Both the position numbers and the translations under genes were made by a program. This document shows, piece by piece, positions 1 through 6,121 of a DNA stretch of 10,247 nt. The notes beneath the pieces were generated by a model, which saw only the letters and a list, made by a program, of their open reading frames with translations, was not told the DNA's origin and did not search any database. The stretch spans positions 1 to 10,247 of the forward strand of contig JBAVXH010000142.1 in the NCBI GenBank assembly GCA_049698215.1, written 5' to 3'. Origin of the DNA: PALSA-894 sp049698215. GTDB taxonomy: Bacteria; Pseudomonadota; Alphaproteobacteria; Rhizobiales; Xanthobacteraceae. How positions within the stretch are numbered: position 1 is the first letter of the stretch; every line of letters begins with the position of its first letter.

Positions 1-1254
1 GATCAGGCGGCCGCCATAGTCAGCGAGAATCAGCAAATCGAATTTGTTAAGCCCCACTGCCTTTTCGGCAGTCTGGATCGCGCCCTCGTTTTCCCCGAGA
101 AAGAACAGAATATTGAACAGGATGTGATAGCCGCGCGCGCTCTGCGGCCGCAGCTCGATACCGCGCCGCACCGCCTTCAAGGCGCGATCGAGCGGCGGAC
201 CGTCGCCGGGCCGGGCGCCGAAGCCGATCAAGTACTCGCGCGAATAGATGATCCCGAGCGTCGTATGTCCGCCGGCAAAATTCGGATCGATCGCAACCAG
301 ATGCTCCAGGCCCTCGCGCACGCGCAGATGCGCCGCCGGGTCATAGGTGCGCAACGCATCGCCCACTTCGAGCAGGCAGCAGTAGCGCATATCGAGCTTG
401 CCGGTTGAAAGGCGCCTGGCGCGGTCGTTGGCCGAGATGACCCCGAACGGCTGCACGATGATCGTGGCAAGCTGGAGGATAATTTCCTGCTCGGTTTTTT
501 CGCAGTCCTCCGTGCACGAGATCCCTTCGAAGGAACGCGACCAGATCACGGTCGCGTCGGACTCGTCGATCAGCCGGAAGCGCAAATCGACGGTCTCGCC
601 GCGGTACTCCACGACCCCGTCGAGCCGGTAATCCGAGCGCGCAGCGGGCTGCGAGGCGCCTCCCTGCGCGGTGCGCGCGACCGGAGGCGCCGCCGCCAGG
701 ATGTTGATGATGTCGAACAGCGCGAACGCCTCGGCAAGCTTGCCGCCGATCGCCTCGATCGAGACGGCGCGCGACTGCGGCGTGCCGAGCACCAAAAACG
801 GCGCGACCCGCAATGTCGGCATTCCATTGCCGGAGAGGAGCCCCGGTTTCGGGGGTGGAGCGTCGGGCTGATGGAAAGCGTCCACGCCGTCATGCGCGGT
901 GCGCCAGCCGATGCGCGGCACATAGCCGCCGCGCGGCAGGCTGATCATGATCGTGTCGCTCGCGCCCGGTCCCACGTAGTAGCGCTCGAGCGCGCGCCGC
1001 AGCCGCGTCGCTTCGACGCGCACGATCGGATCGACTTGCGGATCGAAGTTGGTGTCGCGGCGCAGCACCTCGACGCCGATGGTGTAGCCCTTCAGCCGCT
1101 CGCCCTTGCCGCGCAGCTGCGCCTCGACGATGAACCAGAGAAAGGTCGCAAGCTGCGGGGAATTGCGGAAGACCGTGCTCGCGGTCATCCGCTCGACCTG
1201 CGCGCGCACGGCAGCGTCATTCGGTTGGTTCAGCGGTATCGGCGCGGAGGTCAT
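1..1254 (-). CDS. TolB-like / TPR protein with a DNA-binding-like N-terminal domain (3' end cut by window edge)
   Basis: 418 codons are visible, open to the window edge, so the C-terminus is missing. Residues ~10-115 hold a conserved N-terminal module (RAQVERM..., GYTIGVEVLRRD at 57-67, DPQVDPIVRVEATRLRRALERYY at 71-93, LPRGGYVP at 106-113). In rhizobial proteins this module is usually joined to adenylate cyclase-like or TPR regions, and is probably a regulatory or DNA-binding domain. Residues ~145-275 resemble the TolB-like (FlgO-type) domain: VAPF at 150-153 and LDGVVEYRG...LRFRLIDE at 211-231, then a WSRSFEG segment. TPR-like helices begin near 307 (LEHLVAIDPNFAGGHTTLGIIY) and 357 (ALKAVRRGIELRPQSARGYHIL). 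No signal peptide is seen, so it is probably cytoplasmic. I chose ATG at 1254; an in-frame GTG at 1296 is possible. Neither start has a strong ribosome site. It is divergent from the amine oxidase. Its exact function is unknown. Confidence 0.8.
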   Translation of the reverse strand, partial: MTSAPIPLNQPNDAAVRAQVERMTASTVFRNSPQLATFLWFIVEAQLRGKGERLKGYTIGVEVLRRDTNFDPQVDPIVRVEATRLRRALERYYVGPGASDTIMISLPRGGYVPRIGWRTAHDGVDAFHQPDAPPPKPGLLSGNGMPTLRVAPFLVLGTPQSRAVSIEAIGGKLAEAFALFDIINILAAAPPVARTAQGGASQPAARSDYRLDGVVEYRGETVDLRFRLIDESDATVIWSRSFEGISCTEDCEKTEQEIILQLATIIVQPFGVISANDRARRLSTGKLDMRYCCLLEVGDALRTYDPAAHLRVREGLEHLVAIDPNFAGGHTTLGIIYSREYLIGFGARPGDGPPLDRALKAVRRGIELRPQSARGYHILFNILFFLGENEGAIQTAEKAVGLNKFDLLILADYGGRLI

Positions 1255-1349
1255 CGGATCGTACTCGGTCGCGCATGTAAGTGACGTTGCGCGCACCGCT
1301 AGGGGTTGCCCCGGTTAGCCGCCCAACCTCAACGTATCGCACCGCTGCC

Positions 1350-1401
1350 CACAATCACAGCGCCATTGTGTGACTTCACTCACGCGTGACCACATCACGC
1401 G
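1350..1401. promoter_or_regulatory. Two inverted repeats, operator-like, in a divergent intergenic region
   Basis: The 243-bp gap between the divergent genes holds a perfect 7-bp inverted repeat CGCGTGA-N5-TCACGCG at 1383-1401. Just upstream is a 6-bp repeat CACAAT-N9-ATTGTG at 1350-1370. Between them, TGTGA-N6-TCACG at 1369-1384 matches nine of ten conserved positions of the CRP/FNR-family TGTGA-N6-TCACA site. The cluster lies about 100 bp from both start codons, where a regulator could control both genes. The protein that binds is not known. The inverted repeats are seen directly; the operator role is inferred. Confidence 0.45.
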
Positions 1402-1497
1402 GCACCCAGAACGTGCACCGGCCGTTAACCCTGCCCCAGCGTCACGGCACTTGATGCCGGCCGACAGATCGCGCATCTGAAATCGCGGACTGACTCG

Positions 1498-2709
1498 ATG
1501 CATGAAATCGATGTGGCGGTGATCGGAGGGGGGGCGGCCGGCATTGCGGCGGCTGCGCGGCTGCGCGGCAAACGGCAAAGCTCTCTGCTGATCGAGGCGC
1601 GCAACCGCGTCGGCGGGCGCGCCTTGACGCTTCCCGGCGACTTCGCGCTCGATCTCGGCTGCGGCTGGCTGCATTCGGCCGACGAGAACGAATGGGCCGC
1701 GCTCGCGCCCCAGCTCGGCTTCCAGGTAGACGATTACCCGCCGCCCTGGGCACGCCCGGCCTGGGAAGGCAATTTCTCCGCCGCCGAGCAGACGGAGTAC
1801 TGGGCCGCGTGGCGGCGCTTCTACACGCGCGTCGAGGCCGCGGAGGACAAGGACCTGCTCCTCTCCGACTGCTTCGAGCCGGGCGACCGCTTCAACGCCC
1901 AGCTCGGCGCGGTCATCACCTACGCGAACGGCGCCGAAGCCGAGAAGATGACCACGCGCGAATACGCGCTCTATCATGACAGCGGACGGAACAAGCGCAT
2001 CGAGCGCGGCTATGGCACGCTGATCGCCGCGCATGCGGCCGGCCTCGATGTCCAGCTCGATTGCCCGGTGTCGCTGATCGATCACTCCGGCAAGCTCATC
2101 CGCATCGTCACGCCGCGCGGCGAGCTTTCAGCGCGCGCCGCGATCGTCGCGACGCCGCCCGGCGTGATCGCAAACGAGACGCTGCGCTTCTCTCCCGCCC
2201 TGCCGGCGAAACTCACCGCCGCCGCAAACCTGCCGCTCGGCGTCGCCGACAAGATTTTCCTGCGCATCGAAGACCCTGAAGATCTGCCGAAGGACACGCG
2301 TGTGGTCGGCTCGCGCTTAACGCGCGAGACCGGCAGCTATACGCTGCGCGCCTTCGGCCGGCCGGTGATCGAGGGCTATTTCGGCGGCGCGTTCGCGGCC
2401 TCGCTCGAAGGCGAGATCGCGCCGTTCGCGATCGAGCAGATCTGTTCAGCGCTCGGCAACGGCATCGCCAAGCGCCTCAGCGTGATCGCCGAGTCCGCGT
2501 GGGCGCGCGATCCTTACTCGCTCGGCTCCTATTCGTATGCCGGTGTAGGCGCCGCGGCCGCGCGCGCAACGCTCGCCGCGCCGGTCGACGAGCGCTTGTT
2601 CTTCGCGGGCGAGCACTGTTCGCCGCACGATTTCTCCACCGCGCATGGCGCGTATCGCACGGGCGTGACGGCGGCGGAGGACGTGATGCAGGCGCTTGTG
2701 ATGCGTTGA
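1498..2709 (+). CDS. Flavin-containing amine oxidase / FAD-dependent oxidoreductase
   Basis: A 403-residue protein of the flavin monoamine oxidase family, which uses FAD to oxidise an amine to an imine, giving peroxide. The N-terminal Rossmann motif is GGGAAG (residues 10-15), and E33 sits where family members bind the adenosine ribose. It is followed by the family signature ARNRVGGRA (34-42). The C-terminal FAD motif is FFAGEH (368-373), then STAHGAYRTGVTAAEDV (380-396), which closes the flavin pocket. The family is usually 400-500 residues, so this is a short but complete member. There is no signal peptide, so it should be cytosolic. The substrate cannot be read from sequence. The start has only a weak ribosome site (GCGGACTGACTCG before ATG). 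It is divergent from the TolB/TPR gene and convergent with the GH18 gene. Confidence 0.88.
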   Translation: MHEIDVAVIGGGAAGIAAAARLRGKRQSSLLIEARNRVGGRALTLPGDFALDLGCGWLHSADENEWAALAPQLGFQVDDYPPPWARPAWEGNFSAAEQTEYWAAWRRFYTRVEAAEDKDLLLSDCFEPGDRFNAQLGAVITYANGAEAEKMTTREYALYHDSGRNKRIERGYGTLIAAHAAGLDVQLDCPVSLIDHSGKLIRIVTPRGELSARAAIVATPPGVIANETLRFSPALPAKLTAAANLPLGVADKIFLRIEDPEDLPKDTRVVGSRLTRETGSYTLRAFGRPVIEGYFGGAFAASLEGEIAPFAIEQICSALGNGIAKRLSVIAESAWARDPYSLGSYSYAGVGAAAARATLAAPVDERLFFAGEHCSPHDFSTAHGAYRTGVTAAEDVMQALVMR

Positions 2710-2730
2710 GCGGCGCGCGCGCCCGGCTCA
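2707..2730. terminator. GC-rich palindrome at a convergent gene junction, possible two-way terminator
   Basis: The stop codons of the oxidase (TGA, 2707-2709) and of the GH18 gene (TCA on this strand, 2728-2730) form the ends of an inverted repeat. Its arms are TGAGC (2707-2711) and GCTCA (2726-2730), enclosing the perfect palindrome GGCGCGCGCGCC (2712-2723). It could end transcription from both sides. It lacks a T-run on either strand, so it is not a classic intrinsic terminator. Confidence 0.35.
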
Positions 2731-3675
2731 GGCACTGTTCATCCCCTGCTTGATCGCCTCGATATAGTTGACGAGCTTGTTGGTCCCGCCGCAGTCGCCG
2801 CTGTTCGACGGCTTAAGCGCGTCATACGTCCACAGGAAAACGCCACCCAGCTCGGGATCCTTCCAGCCCGCGACCGTTGACTCGACTTGGGAAGGGCAGA
2901 AGCGATCTCTTTCAGGGAACGTATCCGTAGCGCTTTTCACCGCGAGACCCGGCACCAAATAGCGAGGAGCGTCGTGCGGGCCCACCACGTTTGCCAGCGC
3001 GGCAAGCCAGTCCGAGAGGTCACGGCGATTTCCGCCGCCGCCGGCATAGCACTGCAGGTTCCAGCAGCTCACGTTGATGAGCCCGCCCTTCATCGCCTGC
3101 ATGCGCTCCTGCCAAAGCTGAGGCTCCATATAGGGGCAGAACGTGATCTCGAGTCCGAGGTCTTTGAAAAGCTGGCCCAAACCGACGAACGTGCCAAGCT
3201 CGATGCCGCCCTCCTCGCAGTCGAAATCGATCCCGTCGAGAGCCGGGACGGCCTGCTTCAATGCCTTGATGTTCTGCGTGAAGCGCGGGTCCCTGCCGAA
3301 ATCCAGGTCTTTCTGGATGTGGGTGAAGTCCGGCGGGCCGGCGCCGCCGAGGCTGAGCAGCACCTTGTGCACCTTGCTGTTTTGCTTGAGCCGCGCGACC
3401 TGGGCGGGCCACTTGGCAATCTCGGGATCGTCGGTTGGATTGAACTTGCCTTCGCTGACCAGCAGGTTGCCCCTCTTGTCTGGAAACCAGCCCGGATAGT
3501 TGTTGTAGATGAGGTCGCCGAGTTTCATCTTCGGGAATTTGGGGTCGCTCCACCCGATATGAAGCATGCCGAGAATCACGATGGTCAGCCCGCTCTGCTG
3601 GATGTCTTCGACGTGCTTCTCGAGTGCTGCGGGACCACCCTCTTCCACGATATAGGCGGCGGTTTCGTAAGCCAT
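2728..3675 (-). CDS. Glycoside hydrolase family 18 (chitinase-fold) protein
   Basis: A 315-residue protein with the hallmarks of a GH18 TIM barrel. SLGG (residues 108-111) matches the SxGG motif on strand 3. DGIDFDCE (147-154) is the catalytic DxxDxDxE motif on strand 4, with D147, D150, D152 and the proton donor E154 all present. WNLQCY (205-210) and GGVFLWTYD (277-285) fit the later barrel strands, including the conserved tryptophan (W282) at the base of the substrate site. GH18 enzymes cleave beta-1,4 GlcNAc linkages with the substrate N-acetyl group as nucleophile; the family also has endoglycosidases and non-enzymatic lectins. No signal peptide or chitin-binding domain is visible, so either the protein is cytosolic or export uses another route. 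The start is well supported: GGGAGG lies just upstream of ATG 3675. The substrate is uncertain. Confidence 0.85.
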   Translation of the reverse strand: MAYETAAYIVEEGGPAALEKHVEDIQQSGLTIVILGMLHIGWSDPKFPKMKLGDLIYNNYPGWFPDKRGNLLVSEGKFNPTDDPEIAKWPAQVARLKQNSKVHKVLLSLGGAGPPDFTHIQKDLDFGRDPRFTQNIKALKQAVPALDGIDFDCEEGGIELGTFVGLGQLFKDLGLEITFCPYMEPQLWQERMQAMKGGLINVSCWNLQCYAGGGGNRRDLSDWLAALANVVGPHDAPRYLVPGLAVKSATDTFPERDRFCPSQVESTVAGWKDPELGGVFLWTYDALKPSNSGDCGGTNKLVNYIEAIKQGMNSA

Positions 3676-3761
3676 GGAAGCCTCCCTCCCCTGTTGCGCG
3701 CCTGTCGCACGCCACTGTTCTCAATGTAAGGCAGAACCGGGCCCGGAAACAACCTAAGAAA

Positions 3762-3797
3762 GAGCGGCGATTTTGTGCGACGCTCCGCCGCCCGGTT
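3762..3797. repeat. Short hairpin repeat, related to 5620-5655
   Basis: The 154-bp gap between the GH18 start and the YkgJ gene contains GAGCG-N14-CGCTC (3762-3785) followed by cgccgcccggtt. The same layout occurs at 5620-5643: a 5-6 bp stem, a 14-nt loop containing CGATTT, then the same GC-rich tail. The two are separate copies of one small intergenic element. No function is assigned. The GH18 promoter must lie in or beside this gap, but I see no clear -35/-10 pair. Confidence 0.5.
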
Positions 3798-3829
3798 TGG
3801 TTCGGGTGTGACGGCGGCGGATGAGACGA

Positions 3830-4144
3830 TCAGAGCCTTGCAAGCTCAGCGGCTGTGATTTCGGCAAGGCCGAAGCGGCGCCGCGCCAGCGTACAGGACG
3901 CATCGCCCGGCAGGCAGGCGCGGCAGACTTCCGGCCGCAGCGCATAGATGGCGCACGCCGTCGCAACACCGACCTCGCCCGTGAGCGCGCTGCAGCGATT
4001 CCCCGCGCAACGCATCGTCCCGCGCGCGTCATCGACATAGTCGCGCGGGATCGCCTCGAACTCGGCTTGCGTTTCGAGCGCGAAGCGCGGCCAGTCGGCC
4101 GAGTACGCGCAGCAAGCGCCGCACGTCTGACAGATGTCGGCCAC
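3830..4144 (-). CDS. YkgJ-type cysteine-cluster protein (UPF0153-like)
   Basis: A 104-residue protein with ten cysteines, starting at GTG 4144. The N-terminal CxxCxxCC cluster (C5, C8, C11, C12) and the later C46, C51, C64, C74, C77 and C84 follow the YkgJ/UPF0153 pattern, including the TACAIYALRPEVCRAC stretch (62-77). Proteins of this family are thought to bind zinc or an iron-sulfur cluster, but no reaction is established for this group. It begins directly after the TAA stop of the FYDLN-acid gene (TAAGTG), so the two are probably co-transcribed and translationally coupled; only a weak GACGAG ribosome site precedes it. No signal peptide or membrane segment is seen, so it should be cytoplasmic. 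Family assignment is firm; cellular role is unknown. Confidence 0.85.
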   Translation of the reverse strand: MADICQTCGACCAYSADWPRFALETQAEFEAIPRDYVDDARGTMRCAGNRCSALTGEVGVATACAIYALRPEVCRACLPGDASCTLARRRFGLAEITAAELARL

Positions 4145-4486
4145 TTATTTCTCGTCGAACTCTTCGAGCATCGGGACGCCGCCCGCCTCTTCGGCGCCGG
4201 CCTTGTCGGTATCCTCGGTCTCGGCAACCTCCTCGGCCTTCGCCTCATTGTCCGCGAGATCGGGCGCGTCGGCCTCCCTCAGGGTGCCCATGCTGCTGGC
4301 GACCTGTGCGTTCGGATCGTACACGCTGCGCGGCGCGTATCTGCGGCCGCCGCGCGCAGGCTCCGGCTTGGGAATGACGAAAACGGTCTCGCAAGTCGGG
4401 CAGACGATCGGGTCCTTGCCGAGGTCATAGAATTTCGCATGGCATCCCGAGCAGATGCGCTTGGTACCGAGTGCTGGATTTGCCAC
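4145..4486 (-). CDS. FYDLN-acid (TIGR02300-type) zinc-ribbon protein
   Basis: A 113-residue protein typical of alphaproteobacteria. It has a zinc-ribbon pattern, C12-x2-C15-x13-C29-x2-C32, with the signature FYDLGKDPIVCPTC (19-32) between and around the pairs. The rest is low-complexity and, from about residue 70, very acidic (Asp/Glu/Ala-rich), ending in LEEFDEK. The founding name refers to the FYDLN motif (FYDLG here) and the acidic tail. No biochemical function is established for the family. The start is GTG 4486 with AAGGA six bases upstream. It is the first gene of a likely two-gene unit with the YkgJ-type gene. The acidic tail may bind a basic partner or nucleic-acid-binding protein, but that is speculation. 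Confidence 0.88.
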   Translation of the reverse strand: MANPALGTKRICSGCHAKFYDLGKDPIVCPTCETVFVIPKPEPARGGRRYAPRSVYDPNAQVASSMGTLREADAPDLADNEAKAEEVAETEDTDKAGAEEAGGVPMLEEFDEK

Positions 4487-4590
4487 TGATTGTCCTTTGC
4501 CGACGGTGTCCGGCGCGGGTGCTTTACCGCATTGCGGGGTGATTGCCTAATATGGGCAGCCGCACCGCGCGATGCGAGAGCGCACGGCCG

Positions 4591-4728
4591 GTCATTCCGG
4601 GGCGCGCCGAAAGCCGCGAGCCCGGAATCCATAGCCCCGATCGTTTCGGCGTCGCTCGACCAGAGTTTCACTCCTCGGACTGTGGTTATGGATTCCGGGC
4701 TCACCGCTGCGCGGTGCCCCGGAATGAC
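4591..4728. repeat. Inverted pair of REP-like palindromes
   Basis: Outer arms GTCATTCCGGGGC (4591-4603) and GCCCCGGAATGAC (4716-4728) are perfect 13-bp inverted repeats. Inner arms GAGCCCGGAATCCAT (4618-4632) and ATGGATTCCGGGCTC (4688-4702) are perfect 15-bp inverted repeats. Each half also folds by itself (ATTCCGGG...CCCGGAAT), and the right half has an inner stem CACCGC-TGC-GCGGTG (4702-4716). This matches, from memory, dispersed palindromes common in Bradyrhizobium-type genomes. It sits between the protease 3' end and the FYDLN-acid start. Confidence 0.8.
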
Positions 4729-4737
4729 CAAGCGCCG

Positions 4738-5487
4738 CTAATTGGTCTCACCGGACTCGTGCAGGACCGAAACCGGCACGGTCAGGACATTCGGCATGCT
4801 CCACGCGGTCGTAACCCGGACCCGCCCCCCGATCGTCTGCGTCAACAGATTGGCGACCACCGCGACGACGCGGCCGGAGCAATCGAGCACCGGCGCGCCG
4901 GATGAGCCGTAGTCGAGCGCCATCCGGTCGTTACCGTCGGTGATCTCGAACAGCGCCCCGCCCGCGAACCGGCCTTGCGTGCCGTAGGCGACGAAGCGCC
5001 CCTGCGCGGTGCGTACGCGGTCGGAACGATAGGCGCGGCTGATCACCGGCTCCTCGGCGGCCAGCGGCTCCTTGCGCAGTGCGAGCGGCCGCACGCCGCT
5101 GAGCGGCGCAGCGGTTTCGATCAGGGCGATCTTCTCAGGTCCGGTGCCGACGATACGCTGCAGCCGCACGTCGATCTTTTCGAACGCGTCGCCCTCGCGA
5201 AGCTGAACCGACGTCCACTCGCGCTCGGAGAGGCGCATCCCCTCCGCGACATGCGCCACGGTCACAAGGAGCTTCGGCGCGAGGAACCAGCCGGAGCCGG
5301 CCACGCCGTCAAGCTGCTGCTTCTCGCTGGCGTCGAACATCCGCGTGATGCCGACCGCCGCATGCGCCAGCACCGCGCGATCCTCGCAAGCTGATGCGCC
5401 GGACGACGCGAGCGGAACAACGATGCAGGCAAGAGCCAGGATGGCGCGCAGATGCTGCGGGCGCGCTGCGAAAGAATGTCGACCCAT
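4738..5487 (-). CDS. Exported trypsin-like serine protease, catalytic Asp not evident
   Basis: A 249-residue protein starting at ATG 5487, chosen because GGGGGA precedes it and the product then starts with a clean signal peptide: basic start MGRHSFAARPQHLR, a hydrophobic run LALACIVVPLA, and an ASA cleavage site near residue 33. It should act in the periplasm or outside. The chymotrypsin fold is shown by the catalytic histidine in TVAHVAEG (H79) and the catalytic serine in GSSGAPVLD (S196). The usual Asp-containing strand (DIALL) reads EKIALIE at 118-124, so the Asp position is Lys119 with Glu118 beside it. It may be a weak or inactive protease, or use another acid. The reading frame stays open to 5916, but that part runs through hairpin repeats and would bury the signal peptide. 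The substrate is unknown. Confidence 0.8.
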   Translation of the reverse strand: MGRHSFAARPQHLRAILALACIVVPLASSGASACEDRAVLAHAAVGITRMFDASEKQQLDGVAGSGWFLAPKLLVTVAHVAEGMRLSEREWTSVQLREGDAFEKIDVRLQRIVGTGPEKIALIETAAPLSGVRPLALRKEPLAAEEPVISRAYRSDRVRTAQGRFVAYGTQGRFAGGALFEITDGNDRMALDYGSSGAPVLDCSGRVVAVVANLLTQTIGGRVRVTTAWSMPNVLTVPVSVLHESGETN

Positions 5488-5608
5488 GAATCCCCCGATC
5501 TGCGTGCAGGCGGAATTTCCCCGCGAAAATTGGGCCAGAGATTCGCAGGTAAGGGAATAGGGAACGCTGCGTAACTGGCTCGAAAAACAGGGGATAATTC
5601 GGCCGAGG

Positions 5609-5670
5609 CACGCCGCGCGGAGCGGACGATTTAGCCAACGCTCCGCCGCCCGGTTGTTTGGCGCGGCGTG
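5609..5670. repeat. Nested hairpin element
   Basis: Outer arms CACGCCGCGC (5609-5618) and GCGCGGCGTG (5661-5670) are a perfect 10-bp inverted repeat. Inside, GGAGCG (5619-5624) and CGCTCC (5639-5644) form a second stem around a 14-nt loop. The part from 5620 to 5655 resembles 3762-3797. A further small stem TTTCCC-TGAA-GGGAAA lies at 5695-5710. This is one of several structured pieces in the gene-free stretch 5488-6508. Confidence 0.65.
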
Positions 5671-5710
5671 GGCACCGCCGGTCCCTTTTTCCGTTTTCCC
5701 TGAAGGGAAA

Positions 5711-5915
5711 TGGAGCGCCGGGAGGCGCCAGGGGTTTGCGAGGCCCCTCGGTGGCAGCCGGTGCGTTACTCCGGACTGCCGGGCGCACCTTGCCTGAGCG
5801 GGTTTGCGAGGCCCGCTCGGACGGGTTTGCGAGACCCATCCCGAGGCCGCCGCGGGCGGTGATCTAAAGGCGTGCGAAGCCTTGCCACCGAACCGCTGCG
5901 CCTCCCGGCGCTCCA
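5711..5915. repeat. Hairpin array bounded by an 18-bp perfect inverted repeat
   Basis: Positions 5711-5728 and 5898-5915 are exact reverse complements over 18 bp (left arm TGGAGCGCCGGGAGGCGC). Between them are three stems with the same TTTGCGAG loop: AGGGG/CCCCT (5730-5748), GAGCGGG/CCCGCTC (5796-5818) and GGG/CCC (5823-5837), followed by a larger stem at 5857-5890. No target-site duplication is obvious at the outer edges, so I do not call it a transposon. Confidence 0.6.
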
Positions 5916-5940
5916 CCCCGCAGGCAAGCTTGCAGCCCGC
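5823..5940. repeat. Structured direct repeat, copy A
   Basis: Copy A aligns to copy B (6122-6241) at a 300-bp offset over most of its length. It folds as GGG/CCC around TTTGCGAGA (5823-5837). Next is CGGTG (5857-5861) pairing with CACCG (5886-5890), enclosing AAGGC-GTGCGAA-GCCTT (5867-5883). Then comes GCGCC/GGCGC around TCCC (5898-5911) and the palindrome GCAAGCTTGC (5924-5933). Loops are shared with copy B while stems differ. The open reading frames through it are GC-rich shadows and I do not call them genes. Confidence 0.65.
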
Positions 5941-6033
5941 GGACGGATCACGAGCCTCATTGTCGGAGGCCCCCCCTTTGGCCCGCGATCCGCCGCGTCA
6001 TGACGTGCGGCGGGACGAAGCTCAGGGAGCATG

Positions 6034-6077
6034 AGCATAGGATCATTGTCATCGACTGTCAAGAACAAAGAGTGAAC
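6034..6077 (-). promoter_or_regulatory. LexA (SOS) box abutting a sigma-70-like promoter, pointing left
   Basis: On the minus strand the order is GTTC-N7-GTTC (6077 to 6063), then TTGACA (6062-6057), 17 bases, then TATGCT (6039-6034). GTTC-N7-GTTC (here GAACAAAGAGTGAAC on the plus strand) is the established LexA-binding direct repeat of alphaproteobacteria. The -35 matches TTGACA exactly and also fits the rhizobial CTTGAC form; the -10 matches four of six bases of TATAAT. The box directly abuts the -35, a position where LexA would repress. Transcription would start near 6027 and run into copy A and towards the protease gene about 540 bp away. No good coding start lies in between. Confidence 0.6.
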
Positions 6078-6121
6078 AATGCGTAAGCAGCCAGAAGCGC
6101 ACCAAACGCGTCTTGCCTAAT

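Noticed and set aside
871..1284. Plus-strand frame of 137 codons in the TolB/TPR gene region
   Set aside because: The minus frame carries conserved domains throughout; this is its shadow.
1315..2085. Minus-strand frame of 256 codons opposite the amine oxidase
   Set aside because: It is antisense to intact FAD motifs and resembles a composition artefact.
2887..3729. Long plus-strand open frame (280 codons) opposite the GH18 gene
   Set aside because: It is antisense to a gene with clear catalytic motifs and a strong ribosome site, and its product has no recognisable domain. Long shadow frames are common in GC-rich DNA.
3821..4489. Plus-strand frame of 222 codons across the two cysteine-rich genes
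   Set aside because: It lies antisense to two genes with strong family signatures; the product is arginine/alanine-rich with no motif.
5488..5916. Upstream extension of the serine protease to 5916
   Set aside because: The extra residues are translated from hairpin repeats, and the true signal peptide starts at 5487 behind GGGGGA.
5766..6068. 100-codon minus-strand frame downstream of the SOS-type promoter
   Set aside because: Most of it is copy A repeat read as an arginine-rich peptide, and its start lies upstream of the predicted transcript start. It could be a coincidental frame, so only the promoter is reported.
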